Below the pieces are notes generated by a model. It saw only the letters and a list, made by a program, of their open reading frames with translations. It did not search any database and was not told the DNA's origin. Shown here one piece after another: positions 8,778 through 16,860 of a DNA stretch of 64,000 bases. Both the position numbers and the translations under genes were made by a program. Origin of the DNA: CAZZKF01 sp964654995 (GTDB taxonomy: Bacteria; Pseudomonadota; Alphaproteobacteria; CAZZKF01); contig CAZZKF010000006.1 of the NCBI GenBank assembly GCA_964654995.1, positions 1 to 64,000 of the forward strand. Direction: 5' to 3'. How positions within the stretch are numbered: the stretch's first letter is position 1; each line of letters begins with the position of its first letter.

Positions 8778-9631
8778 ACACGCCCGCCTGGTACGCACGG
8801 ATCGAGGCCGCCCTGGGCCGGGCGCCGCGCACCCATCGGCCGCTTTCGGGCGGCTGCATCGCCGCCGTCCACAAACTCGAGATGCCAGACGGCGCACCGC
8901 TGGTCGCCAAGCTCGGGGCGGAGGCCGCACAGATCGAATGCGAAGCCTGGATGCTGCGCTATCTGGCCGAGCACACCCGGCTGCCGGTACCCGGCGTTGT
9001 CCATGCCGCGGGCGATCTGCTGATCATGGAGTGGCTGCCCGGTGGCGATGGCTTGAGCGAGGCTGCGCAGGAACATGCCGCCGAGCTGCTCGCCGCCCTG
9101 CACGCCACCAAGGGGCCGGCCTTCGGACTGGCGCGCGACACGCTGATCGGCGGGCTCCATCAGCCCAACCCGAACACCAACTCATGGATCGCCTTTTTCC
9201 GCGACCACCGGCTGCTCTACATGGCGCGCGTGGCGCACGAATCAGGACGTTTGCCGTCCGCCATGTACCGCCGGATCGTGGGATTGGCCGAACGTCTCGA
9301 TGACCTGCTCGAAGAACCCGACCAGCCGGCGCTCATTCACGGCGACATGTGGACCGGGAATGTGCTGGTGCATGGCGGCCGCATCTCCGGCTTTGTCGAT
9401 CCGGCGATCTATTATGCGGACCCCGAGATCGAGCTGGCGTTCAGCACCCTGTTCGGCACCTTCGGCGAGCCGTTCTTTCGCCGCTATGGCGAGATTCGCC
9501 CCTTGCGGCCCGGCTTCTTCGAGGTTCGCCGCGATCTCTACAATCTCTGGCCCCTGCTCGTCCATGTCGAGCTGTTCGGTGCCGCCTATTTGAGCGGTAT
9601 CGAGCGGGTGCTCAGCCGCCACGGCCTGTGA
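8774..9631 (+). CDS. Fructosamine/ribulosamine 3-kinase family protein
   Basis: A 285-residue kinase of the FN3K family, which phosphorylates sugars attached to protein amines (ketoamines) so that the adduct falls off: protein deglycation. Family signatures are PLSGGCIAAVHKLEM near the N-terminus, the catalytic HGDMWTGNVLVHGG and the metal-binding DPAIYYADPEIELA. The conserved NPNTNSWIAFFRDHRL stretch is also present. It starts with GTG overlapping the phosphatase gene by four bases, which supports a two-step repair pathway. Its 3' end overlaps thpR on the other strand by 20 bp. Confidence 0.9.
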   Translation: MNTPAWYARIEAALGRAPRTHRPLSGGCIAAVHKLEMPDGAPLVAKLGAEAAQIECEAWMLRYLAEHTRLPVPGVVHAAGDLLIMEWLPGGDGLSEAAQEHAAELLAALHATKGPAFGLARDTLIGGLHQPNPNTNSWIAFFRDHRLLYMARVAHESGRLPSAMYRRIVGLAERLDDLLEEPDQPALIHGDMWTGNVLVHGGRISGFVDPAIYYADPEIELAFSTLFGTFGEPFFRRYGEIRPLRPGFFEVRRDLYNLWPLLVHVELFGAAYLSGIERVLSRHGL

Positions 9632-10181
9632 GTTTCGCCCGCGCCTCGGACAGGGGGTAGCTCTCCTCGATCCGGTAGATCGCGCCCGAGGCCGAGAGAA
9701 AGCTGGAAAACAGCGCAAAGCGGGTCACTTCGATTCCCGGAATGTAAAGCCCGTCATGGCTTTGCAGAAAGCTTTCGACCTTTGCCGCCTTGGCGTTCTT
9801 GAGCCGTGCCAGGGTGACATGCGGCTTGAATTTACGGCCCTCGGGCGCCAGCCCGCAATCGATCAGCCGATGCTCGATCTTGTCGTGCAGCGCAATGACC
9901 GGCTCGTCGGGCGTAATGCCGGCCCACAGCACCCGGGGCTGGCGCAGCTTGCCGAACAGACCGACGCCGGTGATCGCCAGAGAAAGGGGTGGAGCCGAAA
10001 TCTCGCCGAGGCCGATGCGGATATCCTCGAAGCGGGCGCCATCGACCTCGCCGATGAAGCGCAGGGTGATGTGCATCTGCTCAGGCCGCAGCCAGCGGGC
10101 GCCGGGCACGCCGCCGCCCAGCGCAGCGAGGCGCCCGCGCACGTCTTCCGGCAATTCCAGTGCCACGAACAGCCGAATCAT
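9612..10181 (-). CDS. thpR: RNA 2',3'-cyclic phosphodiesterase (2H family)
   Basis: Two-histidine phosphoesterase, formerly called 2'-5' RNA ligase, which opens 2',3'-cyclic phosphate ends of RNA. The protein starts MIRLFVALELPEDVR and has both catalytic motifs, HITLRF and HVTLAR, about 85 residues apart as expected. 189 residues is normal. It is 12 bp downstream of the methyltransferase-like gene and likely shares its transcript. Confidence 0.9.
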   Translation of the reverse strand: MIRLFVALELPEDVRGRLAALGGGVPGARWLRPEQMHITLRFIGEVDGARFEDIRIGLGEISAPPLSLAITGVGLFGKLRQPRVLWAGITPDEPVIALHDKIEHRLIDCGLAPEGRKFKPHVTLARLKNAKAAKVESFLQSHDGLYIPGIEVTRFALFSSFLSASGAIYRIEESYPLSEARAKLTGRGG

Positions 10182-10193
10182 GATTTTGGTCTC

Positions 10194-10958
10194 TCAACGC
10201 TCGCGCGCTTGTGCCGGGCGGTCCCAGTTGCCGCCCTGCACCGCCTTGCCGCCGATCGGCACCTTCGGCTGGACCGGGCCTTCGGGCTTGAGCGCGAAGG
10301 CGCGGTCGAAAAACAGCGAGGTCGTGGTGCGATGGTGGTGGCAGGCCCGGAAATCGTGAAAATCCACCTGAATCAGCCCGCTGCCGCGCAGGTAGGCGGC
10401 ACTCTGCGGGTACCACTCGGAATTATCGAGGATCATCAGCCCGCCGTTTTTCAGCGCCGGGCGGGCAACCCGGCAGCATTCATAGCGGTTTTCGCGGCAG
10501 TCGATGACGATGATATCGAATTGGCGCGCCAGACCGCGGAACAGATCGGGCAGGCCACCGGGCTCGGCATGATGTACGGTGACATTGGCGAGCGCATCGC
10601 GCTCCAGCGCCCGGCACCAGTCGCGGTCGTTGTCCAGCATGGTGACCGAGGCGGCACGCCGGCTCCAGAAGCGGGTCGAATTGCCGCCACCGAATTCGCA
10701 GACATCGCAGGCCGAAACGTCGAGTCCCATCAGATATTCGACGGCGCCGTAAGCCAGCATCGGAATCGGCGTACCATCGCCGAGTTCCGCCTTGCCACTC
10801 TCCACGGACCGCGCAAAGCCCAGGTCTTCGGAGAGAATCTTGAGCGCCGAGGCAAGAAACATCCAGGCGCCCGAGAGCTCGATGACGGAGAGGTTCCTGC
10901 GCAGCTCCTCCGCATCGCCGGCGGAAGAGGATTTGGGTGCAACCCGTCCCCAGAACAC
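10194..10958 (-). CDS. Putative class I SAM-dependent methyltransferase-like protein
   Basis: A 254-residue protein starting with GTG. A Rossmann-type nucleotide motif is visible as VCEFGGGNSTRFWSRRAASV, followed by an acidic residue pattern VTMLDNDRDWCRAL and then FDIIVIDCRENRYECC and GGLMILDNSEWYP, which is the order of motifs I, II, IV and V in class I methyltransferases. The last 40 residues are basic and Pro-rich. I do not recognise a specific family or substrate. It is first in a two-gene unit with thpR. Confidence 0.6.
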   Translation of the reverse strand: MFWGRVAPKSSSAGDAEELRRNLSVIELSGAWMFLASALKILSEDLGFARSVESGKAELGDGTPIPMLAYGAVEYLMGLDVSACDVCEFGGGNSTRFWSRRAASVTMLDNDRDWCRALERDALANVTVHHAEPGGLPDLFRGLARQFDIIVIDCRENRYECCRVARPALKNGGLMILDNSEWYPQSAAYLRGSGLIQVDFHDFRACHHHRTTTSLFFDRAFALKPEGPVQPKVPIGGKAVQGGNWDRPAQARER

Positions 10959-11068
10959 GGCTTGGGCCTCCTTCCTTGTCGCTCAACGCTCCGCCGGCAA
11001 CCGCCTGTCAGGCCTGAGCCGCCGGCGTTTGGCTCACTTTAGAACATTTTTGACCCGGTTGGAGCCGG

Positions 11069-11782
11069 CTATTGCCGCGCTTTGCCTTTCAGCAGGTCGA
11101 TGACCATCGGCGCGATGCGGGCGACGATCTCGGCCACGCCGCCGGCCGTCGGATGCTTGCCGTCACGCTGCACCAGGTTGGGCCGGCCGGCAACGCCGTC
11201 GAGGAAAAACGGGTAAAGCGGCACGCCGTATCGGGCGGCCAGGTCCGGATAGATGGCGTTGAATGCGGCCTCGTATTCGCGCCCCATGTTGGGCGGCGCG
11301 CGCATGCCGGCCAGCAGCACACCAATCCCGCGGGCCTTGAGGCGGGCCAGAATCGCCGCCAGATTACGCCGGGTAAGCGCCGGGTCGAGCCCGCGCAGGG
11401 CATCATTGGCACCCAATTCGACAATCACCAAATCGGGGTCGCCGATGATCGCCCAGTCGAGCCGGGCGCGGCCGCCGGCCGTGGTATCGCCCGAGATACT
11501 GGCGTTTTCCACCCGCACATTCACGCCCGCGGCCTGGAGCGCGCGCTCGAGTTGCGGCGCAAAGCCCTCGTCAGGCGGCAGATTGTAGCCCGCCCCGAGG
11601 CTGTCGCCGAAGACGACAACGATTTTCGCGCCGGTCCCGGCGGCGGCCCGGGCACCAGCGGCCGCCAGGGCGACAACAAGCAGCAGCACCGCTGCAAGCA
11701 CCCACTCACCAAGAAGTTTGTTGCGCCGCCCCCCGGTTTTGCCATAAGCCTCGCCAATGGCGCGCAACAGTCTGTCCGGCAT
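11069..11782 (-). CDS. tesA: GDSL-type arylesterase / lysophospholipase TesA
   Basis: Exported SGNH hydrolase (thioesterase I, protease I, lysophospholipase L1). The four SGNH blocks are complete: FGDSLGAGYNL, SISGDTTAGG, LGANDALRG and DGKHPTAGG. A hydrophobic export signal WVLAAVLLLVVALAAAGARA precedes the catalytic domain. I take the ATG at 11782 (MPDRLLRAIGEAYG), giving 237 residues. The gene lies back-to-back with an ABC exporter pair, the conserved tesA/ybbA/ybbP arrangement known from E. coli. Confidence 0.9.
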   Translation of the reverse strand: MPDRLLRAIGEAYGKTGGRRNKLLGEWVLAAVLLLVVALAAAGARAAAGTGAKIVVVFGDSLGAGYNLPPDEGFAPQLERALQAAGVNVRVENASISGDTTAGGRARLDWAIIGDPDLVIVELGANDALRGLDPALTRRNLAAILARLKARGIGVLLAGMRAPPNMGREYEAAFNAIYPDLAARYGVPLYPFFLDGVAGRPNLVQRDGKHPTAGGVAEIVARIAPMVIDLLKGKARQ

Positions 11783-11792
11783 GATCGACCCC

Positions 11793-12479
11793 ATGATCCG
11801 ACTCGAGGATGTCCAGCTCACACTGAAGAGCGGCGCCGGCGCCGTCAACATCCTGCGTGGAATCGACCTCGAAATCGCCGCCGGTGAAGCGGTCGGCCTC
11901 ACCGGCCCGTCGGGGTCGGGGAAGTCGACGCTGCTGGCCGTCATTGCCGGGCTCGAGCAGGTGAGCCGCGGCCGCGTCCATGTTGCCGGCACCGACATCA
12001 CCGGTCTGGACGAAGACGCGCTGGCCCTGTTCCGGCGCGATCACGTCGGCATCGTCTTTCAGTCGTTTCACCTGATCCCGACCATGACCGCCCTGGAGAA
12101 CGTTGCCGTGCCGCTCGAGCTGGCGGGCCGGGAGGATGCCTTCGAGCAGGCCGCGGCCGAACTCGAGGCGGTCGGGCTGGACCACCGGCTGAGCCATTAC
12201 CCGGGCCAGCTTTCGGGTGGCGAGCAACAGCGGGTGGCGCTGGCCCGGGCGCTGGCGCCGGGGCCCGACCTGCTGCTCGCCGACGAGCCGACCGGCAATC
12301 TCGATGCCGGAACCGGGGCGGTCGTCATCGATCTGATGTTTCGCCTGCATGCGCGCCGCGGCACGACGTTCCTGCTGATCACCCACGACGGCGATCTGGC
12401 GGCGCGCTGTGACCGGGTGATCCGACTGCATGACGGGCGCGTCGCCGGTGAGGACGCACGGCGCCGCGCGGTGCCATGA
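11793..12479 (+). CDS. ybbA: ABC transporter ATP-binding protein (YbbA/LolD type)
   Basis: ATPase subunit for the following large permease. Visible are Walker A GPSGSGKSTLLAVIAG, the Q-loop in VGIVFQSFHLIPTMTALENV, the signature LSGGEQQRVALARAL, Walker B LLLADEPTGNLD and the switch His in LLITHDGDLAARCD. That set is characteristic of the LolD/MacB/YbbA group. I prefer the ATG at 11793 (MIRLEDVQLTL); an in-frame ATG at 11757 would add 12 residues and overlap the tesA start. The 3' end overlaps ybbP by four bases (ATGA). Confidence 0.9.
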   Translation: MIRLEDVQLTLKSGAGAVNILRGIDLEIAAGEAVGLTGPSGSGKSTLLAVIAGLEQVSRGRVHVAGTDITGLDEDALALFRRDHVGIVFQSFHLIPTMTALENVAVPLELAGREDAFEQAAAELEAVGLDHRLSHYPGQLSGGEQQRVALARALAPGPDLLLADEPTGNLDAGTGAVVIDLMFRLHARRGTTFLLITHDGDLAARCDRVIRLHDGRVAGEDARRRAVP

Positions 12480-15004
12480 AGGCGCGCCTGCCGCTCGCCC
12501 TGAGACTGGCACGGCGCGAGCTGCGCAGCGGCCTGTCCGGCTTTCGCATCTTCACCATCTGTCTGGTGCTCGGCGTCGGCACCATCGCCGGCGTCGGGTC
12601 CCTGCGTCAGGCGCTGGTCGACGGCCTGCGCGACCAGGGCCGGGTTCTGCTTGGCGGTGACGTTGAGCTGCAGCTTACCCACCGCCCGGCCAGCGCCGAC
12701 GAGCTCGCCTTCCTGAAGGGTTCGGGTCAACTGTCGAGAACCATCGAGATGCGGGCGATGGTGCGCCCGGCCGACGGCGGCGAGGCGGCGCTCATCGAGC
12801 TCAAGGCGGTGGACGAAGCCTATCCCCTGTACGGGGCGATGGCCCTGGCCCCCGACATGCCGCTCAGCGAAGCTCTGGCCCTGGATGCATCAGGTACGCC
12901 CGGGGTGGTGGTCGAGACCACCCTTCTGGAGCGCCTCGGTGTTGGCGTCGGCGCCCGCCTGCGCCTCGGCGACGCGGAGGTGATCGTGCGCGCGGCAATC
13001 AAACGCGAGCCGGACCGGAGCGGCCACGGCATCGCCTTCGGGCCGCGCCTGATGATTGCTGCCTCCAGCCTGCCGGCCACCGGCCTGGTGCGCCCCGGCA
13101 GCCTGCTGCGCCACCACTACCGTCTCAAACTCGCCGAGGGGATCGAGCTGACCGCCTGGACGGCGGAGCTGCAGAGGCGTTTCCCGAACGCCGGCTGGCG
13201 GCTTCTGGACCGCAATAATGCGGCGCCAGGAGTGCGCCGCTTCGTCGATCGCATGGGCCTGTTTCTCACCCTTGTCGGCCTCACCGCGCTGGTGGTCGGC
13301 GGTGTCGGCATCGCCAACGCAGTGACCAGCTATCTCAAGGGCCGCACCGCCACCATCGCGGTGCTGAAATGCGTCGGTGCCCGCGGCCGGCTGATCTTTC
13401 AGATCTATCTCGTGCAGGTCCTCATGCTGGCGATGCTGGGGATCGGCCTCGGGCTGGCTTTCGGTGCGCTGGTGCCGATGGCGCTGGCCGGCTATCTCGC
13501 CGAGCGTCTGCCGATCACCGCCGCGATCGGCGTCTACCCCAAGGTGCTGGCGCTGGCCGCCATCTATGGTGTGCTGATCGTTCTGGCGTTCACCATCTGG
13601 CCCCTGGCGCAGGCCCGCGAGGTGCCGGCGGCCCGCCTGTTCCGGGCCCTGGCGGCACCGCTGCGGCGCCGGCCCGGGCCTTTCTATATTGTTCTCGCCG
13701 GGAGCGCTCTGGCCGCTCTGGCGGCGCTGGCGATCCGGTATTCCGGCGACGCCATGCTGGCCGGCTGGTTCGTTGCCGGAACCGCAGCAAGCTTTGCCAT
13801 CCTGCGCGGTGCCGCCGCCCTGGTCATGCGCGGCGCAGCGCGTCTGCCGCGATCGCGCCATCACCGGCTGCGCATGGCGATCGCCAATCTTCACCGGCCG
13901 GCAGCGCCGACCCCGATCGTCACCCTGTCGCTGGGCCTGGGCCTGACGCTGATGGTCACCGTGGCGCTGATCGAAGGCAATCTGTCGGCCCGGGTCCGCG
14001 ATCAGCTTCCGCAAGCGGCGCCGTCGTTCTTTTTCATCGACATTCAGGCCGACGAGTCCGCAGCATTTGAGGCGCTGGCCCGCCGACTGCCCGGAGTGGA
14101 CGAGGTCAAGCAGGTGCCGATGCTGCGCGGGCGCATCACCCGGATCAATGGCGTGCCGGTGGAACGCGCGCGCATCCAGCCGCATGCACAGTGGGCGGTG
14201 CGCGGCGACCGCGGGCTCACCTACGCCCGCGAGGTCCCCCCGGGCAATCGCATCACTGCCGGGCAGTGGTGGCCGCCCGACTATGCCGGCCCGCCGGCGA
14301 TCTCCTTTGACGAGGAACTGGCCCGCGGCATGGGCCTGAGCGTCGGCGATACGCTGACGCTGAATATCATGGGCCGCGAGATCACCGCCCGCATCGCCAG
14401 TCTGCGCTACATCGACTGGGGCACGCTGGCGCTCAACTTCGCCATCGTCTTCGCGCCCGGCACCCTGGAGACCGCACCCCACAGCTTTCTCGCCACGGTC
14501 AAGGCCCGCCCGGAGCGCGAAAACGCCGTCCACCGGGCACTGACCAAGCGATTTCCGGGGGTGACCGCCATTCGCATGCGCGACGTGCTCGACGCCGTGA
14601 ACAGCCTGCTCTCCGACATCGGTGCGGCGATTCGCACCACCAACATCGTCGCCTTGCTGTCCGGCGTCATCGTGCTGGCCGGCGCCATGGCCGCCGGGCG
14701 CTCCGAGCGCATCTATGACGCCGTCGTGCTCAAGGTGCTGGGTGCGCGGCGCCGCGACCTGCTGGCAACTTACGTGCTCGAATATGCGCTCCTCGGGCTG
14801 ATCGCCGCCACCATCGCCGCCGGCATCGGGACGCTGGCCGCCTATCTGGTGCTGACCCGGATCATGGACATGGGCTGGACATTCCTGCCCATGACCCTGA
14901 TTGTCACCACCCTGGGCGCGGTGGCGATCACGGTGACGCTGGGGCTCTTCGGCACCTGGCGGGTTCTCGGCGGCAAGCCGACGCGGGTGTTGCGCAGCGA
15001 ATAG
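12476..15004 (+). CDS. ybbP: Large FtsX-family ABC permease (YbbP)
   Basis: An 842-residue membrane protein of the YbbP type: two FtsX/MacB-like permease domains and large periplasmic loops. An N-terminal helix (FRIFTICLVLGVGTIAGVGSL) precedes the first periplasmic domain. The central membrane block runs from about residue 260 (FLTLVGLTALVVGGVGIANA), and the C-terminal block includes IVALLSGVIVLAGAMAAG and the conserved VLKVLGARRRDLL cytoplasmic turn. With YbbA it probably forms an energy-coupled complex that moves lipophilic or envelope material; the exact cargo is not established. It begins inside the ybbA stop (ATGA overlap). Confidence 0.88.
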   Translation: MKARLPLALRLARRELRSGLSGFRIFTICLVLGVGTIAGVGSLRQALVDGLRDQGRVLLGGDVELQLTHRPASADELAFLKGSGQLSRTIEMRAMVRPADGGEAALIELKAVDEAYPLYGAMALAPDMPLSEALALDASGTPGVVVETTLLERLGVGVGARLRLGDAEVIVRAAIKREPDRSGHGIAFGPRLMIAASSLPATGLVRPGSLLRHHYRLKLAEGIELTAWTAELQRRFPNAGWRLLDRNNAAPGVRRFVDRMGLFLTLVGLTALVVGGVGIANAVTSYLKGRTATIAVLKCVGARGRLIFQIYLVQVLMLAMLGIGLGLAFGALVPMALAGYLAERLPITAAIGVYPKVLALAAIYGVLIVLAFTIWPLAQAREVPAARLFRALAAPLRRRPGPFYIVLAGSALAALAALAIRYSGDAMLAGWFVAGTAASFAILRGAAALVMRGAARLPRSRHHRLRMAIANLHRPAAPTPIVTLSLGLGLTLMVTVALIEGNLSARVRDQLPQAAPSFFFIDIQADESAAFEALARRLPGVDEVKQVPMLRGRITRINGVPVERARIQPHAQWAVRGDRGLTYAREVPPGNRITAGQWWPPDYAGPPAISFDEELARGMGLSVGDTLTLNIMGREITARIASLRYIDWGTLALNFAIVFAPGTLETAPHSFLATVKARPERENAVHRALTKRFPGVTAIRMRDVLDAVNSLLSDIGAAIRTTNIVALLSGVIVLAGAMAAGRSERIYDAVVLKVLGARRRDLLATYVLEYALLGLIAATIAAGIGTLAAYLVLTRIMDMGWTFLPMTLIVTTLGAVAITVTLGLFGTWRVLGGKPTRVLRSE

Positions 15005-15027
15005 GTGGCGGTATCGGTCGCGCCCAC

Positions 15028-15058
15028 CTTGAAATCGCCGCATTTTCGCCCGATATTT
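15028..15058 (+). promoter_or_regulatory. Weak heat-shock-like promoter before the Bax-inhibitor gene
   Basis: CTTGAAA at 15028-15034 is followed after 14 bases by CCCGATATT (15049-15057), similar to the RpoH pattern CTTGAAA-N-CCCATNT. It lies about 60 bp before the ATG of the BI-1 gene. The second half is imperfect, so this is tentative. Confidence 0.3.
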
Positions 15059-15116
15059 GATCGGGAGCCGTTGGCCACGAGATCTTACGCACGAGACAGC
15101 GAGAAAAGGACGAACC

Positions 15117-15833
15117 ATGCCAGACAGATATCAAAGCCGATATGCGACTGCCGCGCCGCAGGCGCGCGCCGCGATCGACGAGGGCCTGCGCGCCTACATG
15201 CTCAAGGTTTACAACTACATGGCCTCGGGCGTGCTGCTCACCGGCATCGTCGCCTATGCGACTGCCAACACGCCGGCGCTGTTCCAGGCGATTTTCGGTA
15301 CGCCCCTGTTCTGGCTGGTGGCGCTGGCACCGCTCGGCATCGTGTTCTTCATGGGCGCCCGGATCAACAAGATGAGCGCATCCGCCGTCCAGACCACCTT
15401 CTGGATTTTCTCCGGGCTCATGGGCCTGTCTCTGGCCTCCATTTTTGTGGTGTACACGGGCCTGAGCATCTCGCGGGTGTTTTTCATCACCGCCGGCGCC
15501 TTTTCGGCGCTCAGCCTCTATGGCTACACGACGCGCCGCGACCTCACCGGGTTCGGCTCGTTCCTGATGATGGGCCTGTTCGGCATCATCATCGCCATGA
15601 TCGTCAACATCTTTCTGGCATCCAGCATGCTGGACTTCATGATCTCGACGATCGGCGTGCTGATCTTTGCCGGGCTGACCGCCTATGACACCCAGGCCAT
15701 TCGCCGGATGTATCTGGCCAGCGACGGCCATGAGGTCGGCACCAAGAAGGCGGTGATGGGCGCGCTGCGGCTTTATCTCGACTTCATCAACCTGTTCCTG
15801 ATGCTGCTGCGTCTGTTCGGCAGCCGCAATTGA
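15117..15833 (+). CDS. Bax inhibitor-1 / YccA family membrane protein
   Basis: A 238-residue inner-membrane protein of the BI-1 (TMBIM) superfamily. It begins MPDRYQSRYATAAPQARAAI and has seven hydrophobic segments, from VYNYMASGVLLTGIVAY to FINLFLMLLRLFG. The family signatures ALYGYTT-like 'SLYGYTTRRDLTGFG' and 'AGLTAYDTQAIRRMY' are clear. Bacterial members modulate FtsH proteolysis (YccA) or leak Ca2+/H+. An AAAAGGA site precedes the ATG at 15117; a longer in-frame start at 15057 is less likely. A strong terminator follows. Confidence 0.9.
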   Translation: MPDRYQSRYATAAPQARAAIDEGLRAYMLKVYNYMASGVLLTGIVAYATANTPALFQAIFGTPLFWLVALAPLGIVFFMGARINKMSASAVQTTFWIFSGLMGLSLASIFVVYTGLSISRVFFITAGAFSALSLYGYTTRRDLTGFGSFLMMGLFGIIIAMIVNIFLASSMLDFMISTIGVLIFAGLTAYDTQAIRRMYLASDGHEVGTKKAVMGALRLYLDFINLFLMLLRLFGSRN

Positions 15834-15859
15834 ACAGCGGCAAACGATCGATAAGAATG

Positions 15860-15892
15860 CGGGCGGTTCCCAGGGACCGCCCGTTGTTTTTT
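15860..15892 (+). terminator. Rho-independent terminator after the BI-1 gene
   Basis: Stem arms CGGGCGGT (15860-15867) and ACCGCCCG (15876-15883) pair perfectly around an eight-base loop and are followed by TTGTTTTTT. It ends the plus-strand transcript just before the converging flgL gene. Confidence 0.9.
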
Positions 15893-15906
15893 GCCCGTGA
15901 GAAGTC

Positions 15907-16830
15907 CTAGATGAAGTCCAGCAGGGTGAGATCGAAGAGCGTGCCGAGCGCTCTGTAGGACGCCTGGAGCGCCTGCTGGTCGGCATTCAGGTTGAGGATC
16001 GCCTCGGCCATGTCGACGTCCTCGATGTCCGAGATGAACTTCGAGAGAAAGGTGATGTCGGCCTCGGTCCGGTCGCGAACCATGTCGAGGCGCTTGAGGC
16101 GCTCGCCATTGATCGTCGAGGCCTGAAGCAAACCGTCGATCGCCGCCTCGATCACCGGCAGCTCGGATTCCAGAAAGCTGCGCTGGGTCGCCGTCAACGG
16201 GCCGTCCAGAGGCCCGTCCGGCCCGGAATTGAAATCGGCAAGATCGCGGATGATCTGCAGCAGCGGCTGGCCGATCTGGTCGGCCAGCAGGCCGAATTCC
16301 ATGGTCACCGAATCGTCGACCCGGGCGGCCGGTTTGGTCTGGCTGTTCTGGAAGGCATCCGAAACCGATGCCAGGCCCTGGAGGTCGCTCACACTCGACA
16401 CGGTGACCGGGGCGGCATCGCTGCGCAGGCCGCCGAACAGAAAGACGCCGCCCATATCCGCGTTCAGCGAGCCGGTGATCGCCTTGAAGGCGCCGCTCAA
16501 GGTGTCGTCGAAGGCGATGATCTGCTCGTTGGCGACCGAGGTAAGGATGAACTTGCGCAGGTCCTCGACCGTCGTCCGCAGGCTTTCGAGATGAACGTCG
16601 TTGAACTCCAGGCGCCCGCGGACCTCGGTGATCGTATCGAGCTGGGCGACGCTCCGGGTCTTCAGGGCCTTGGCGCCGAGCAGGGTTTCCAGCTCCCGCG
16701 ACAATCCCTTGTACTGTTGCACCTTCTTGCCGCTGTTGATCTGCTGCTGGCTGCGTGCAATGCGCTCCTGATTGCGCAACAGATCAGCCAGAAGCGACTG
16801 ATTGAGACCAAAGCTCGATACGCGTGGCAT
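15907..16830 (-). CDS. flgL: Flagellar hook-filament junction protein FlgL (HAP3)
   Basis: Second hook-associated protein joining hook and filament. The 307 residues have flagellin-like ends: the N-terminus MPRVSSFGLNQSLLADLLRNQERIARSQQQINSGKKV and a C-terminal coiled segment ending in ILNLNADQQALQASYRALGTLFDLTLLDFI, with a variable middle. It lies 30 bp after flgK on the same strand and would be secreted by the flagellar export machine before filament assembly. Confidence 0.88.
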   Translation of the reverse strand: MPRVSSFGLNQSLLADLLRNQERIARSQQQINSGKKVQQYKGLSRELETLLGAKALKTRSVAQLDTITEVRGRLEFNDVHLESLRTTVEDLRKFILTSVANEQIIAFDDTLSGAFKAITGSLNADMGGVFLFGGLRSDAAPVTVSSVSDLQGLASVSDAFQNSQTKPAARVDDSVTMEFGLLADQIGQPLLQIIRDLADFNSGPDGPLDGPLTATQRSFLESELPVIEAAIDGLLQASTINGERLKRLDMVRDRTEADITFLSKFISDIEDVDMAEAILNLNADQQALQASYRALGTLFDLTLLDFI

Positions 16831-16860
16831 ATCACCAATTCCCTCGTGTTGACGCTGTCG

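Noticed and set aside
12890..15118. A 742-codon open frame antisense to the ybbP permease
   Set aside because: Low-complexity Gln/His/Gly composition and complete overlap with a well-supported membrane protein gene.
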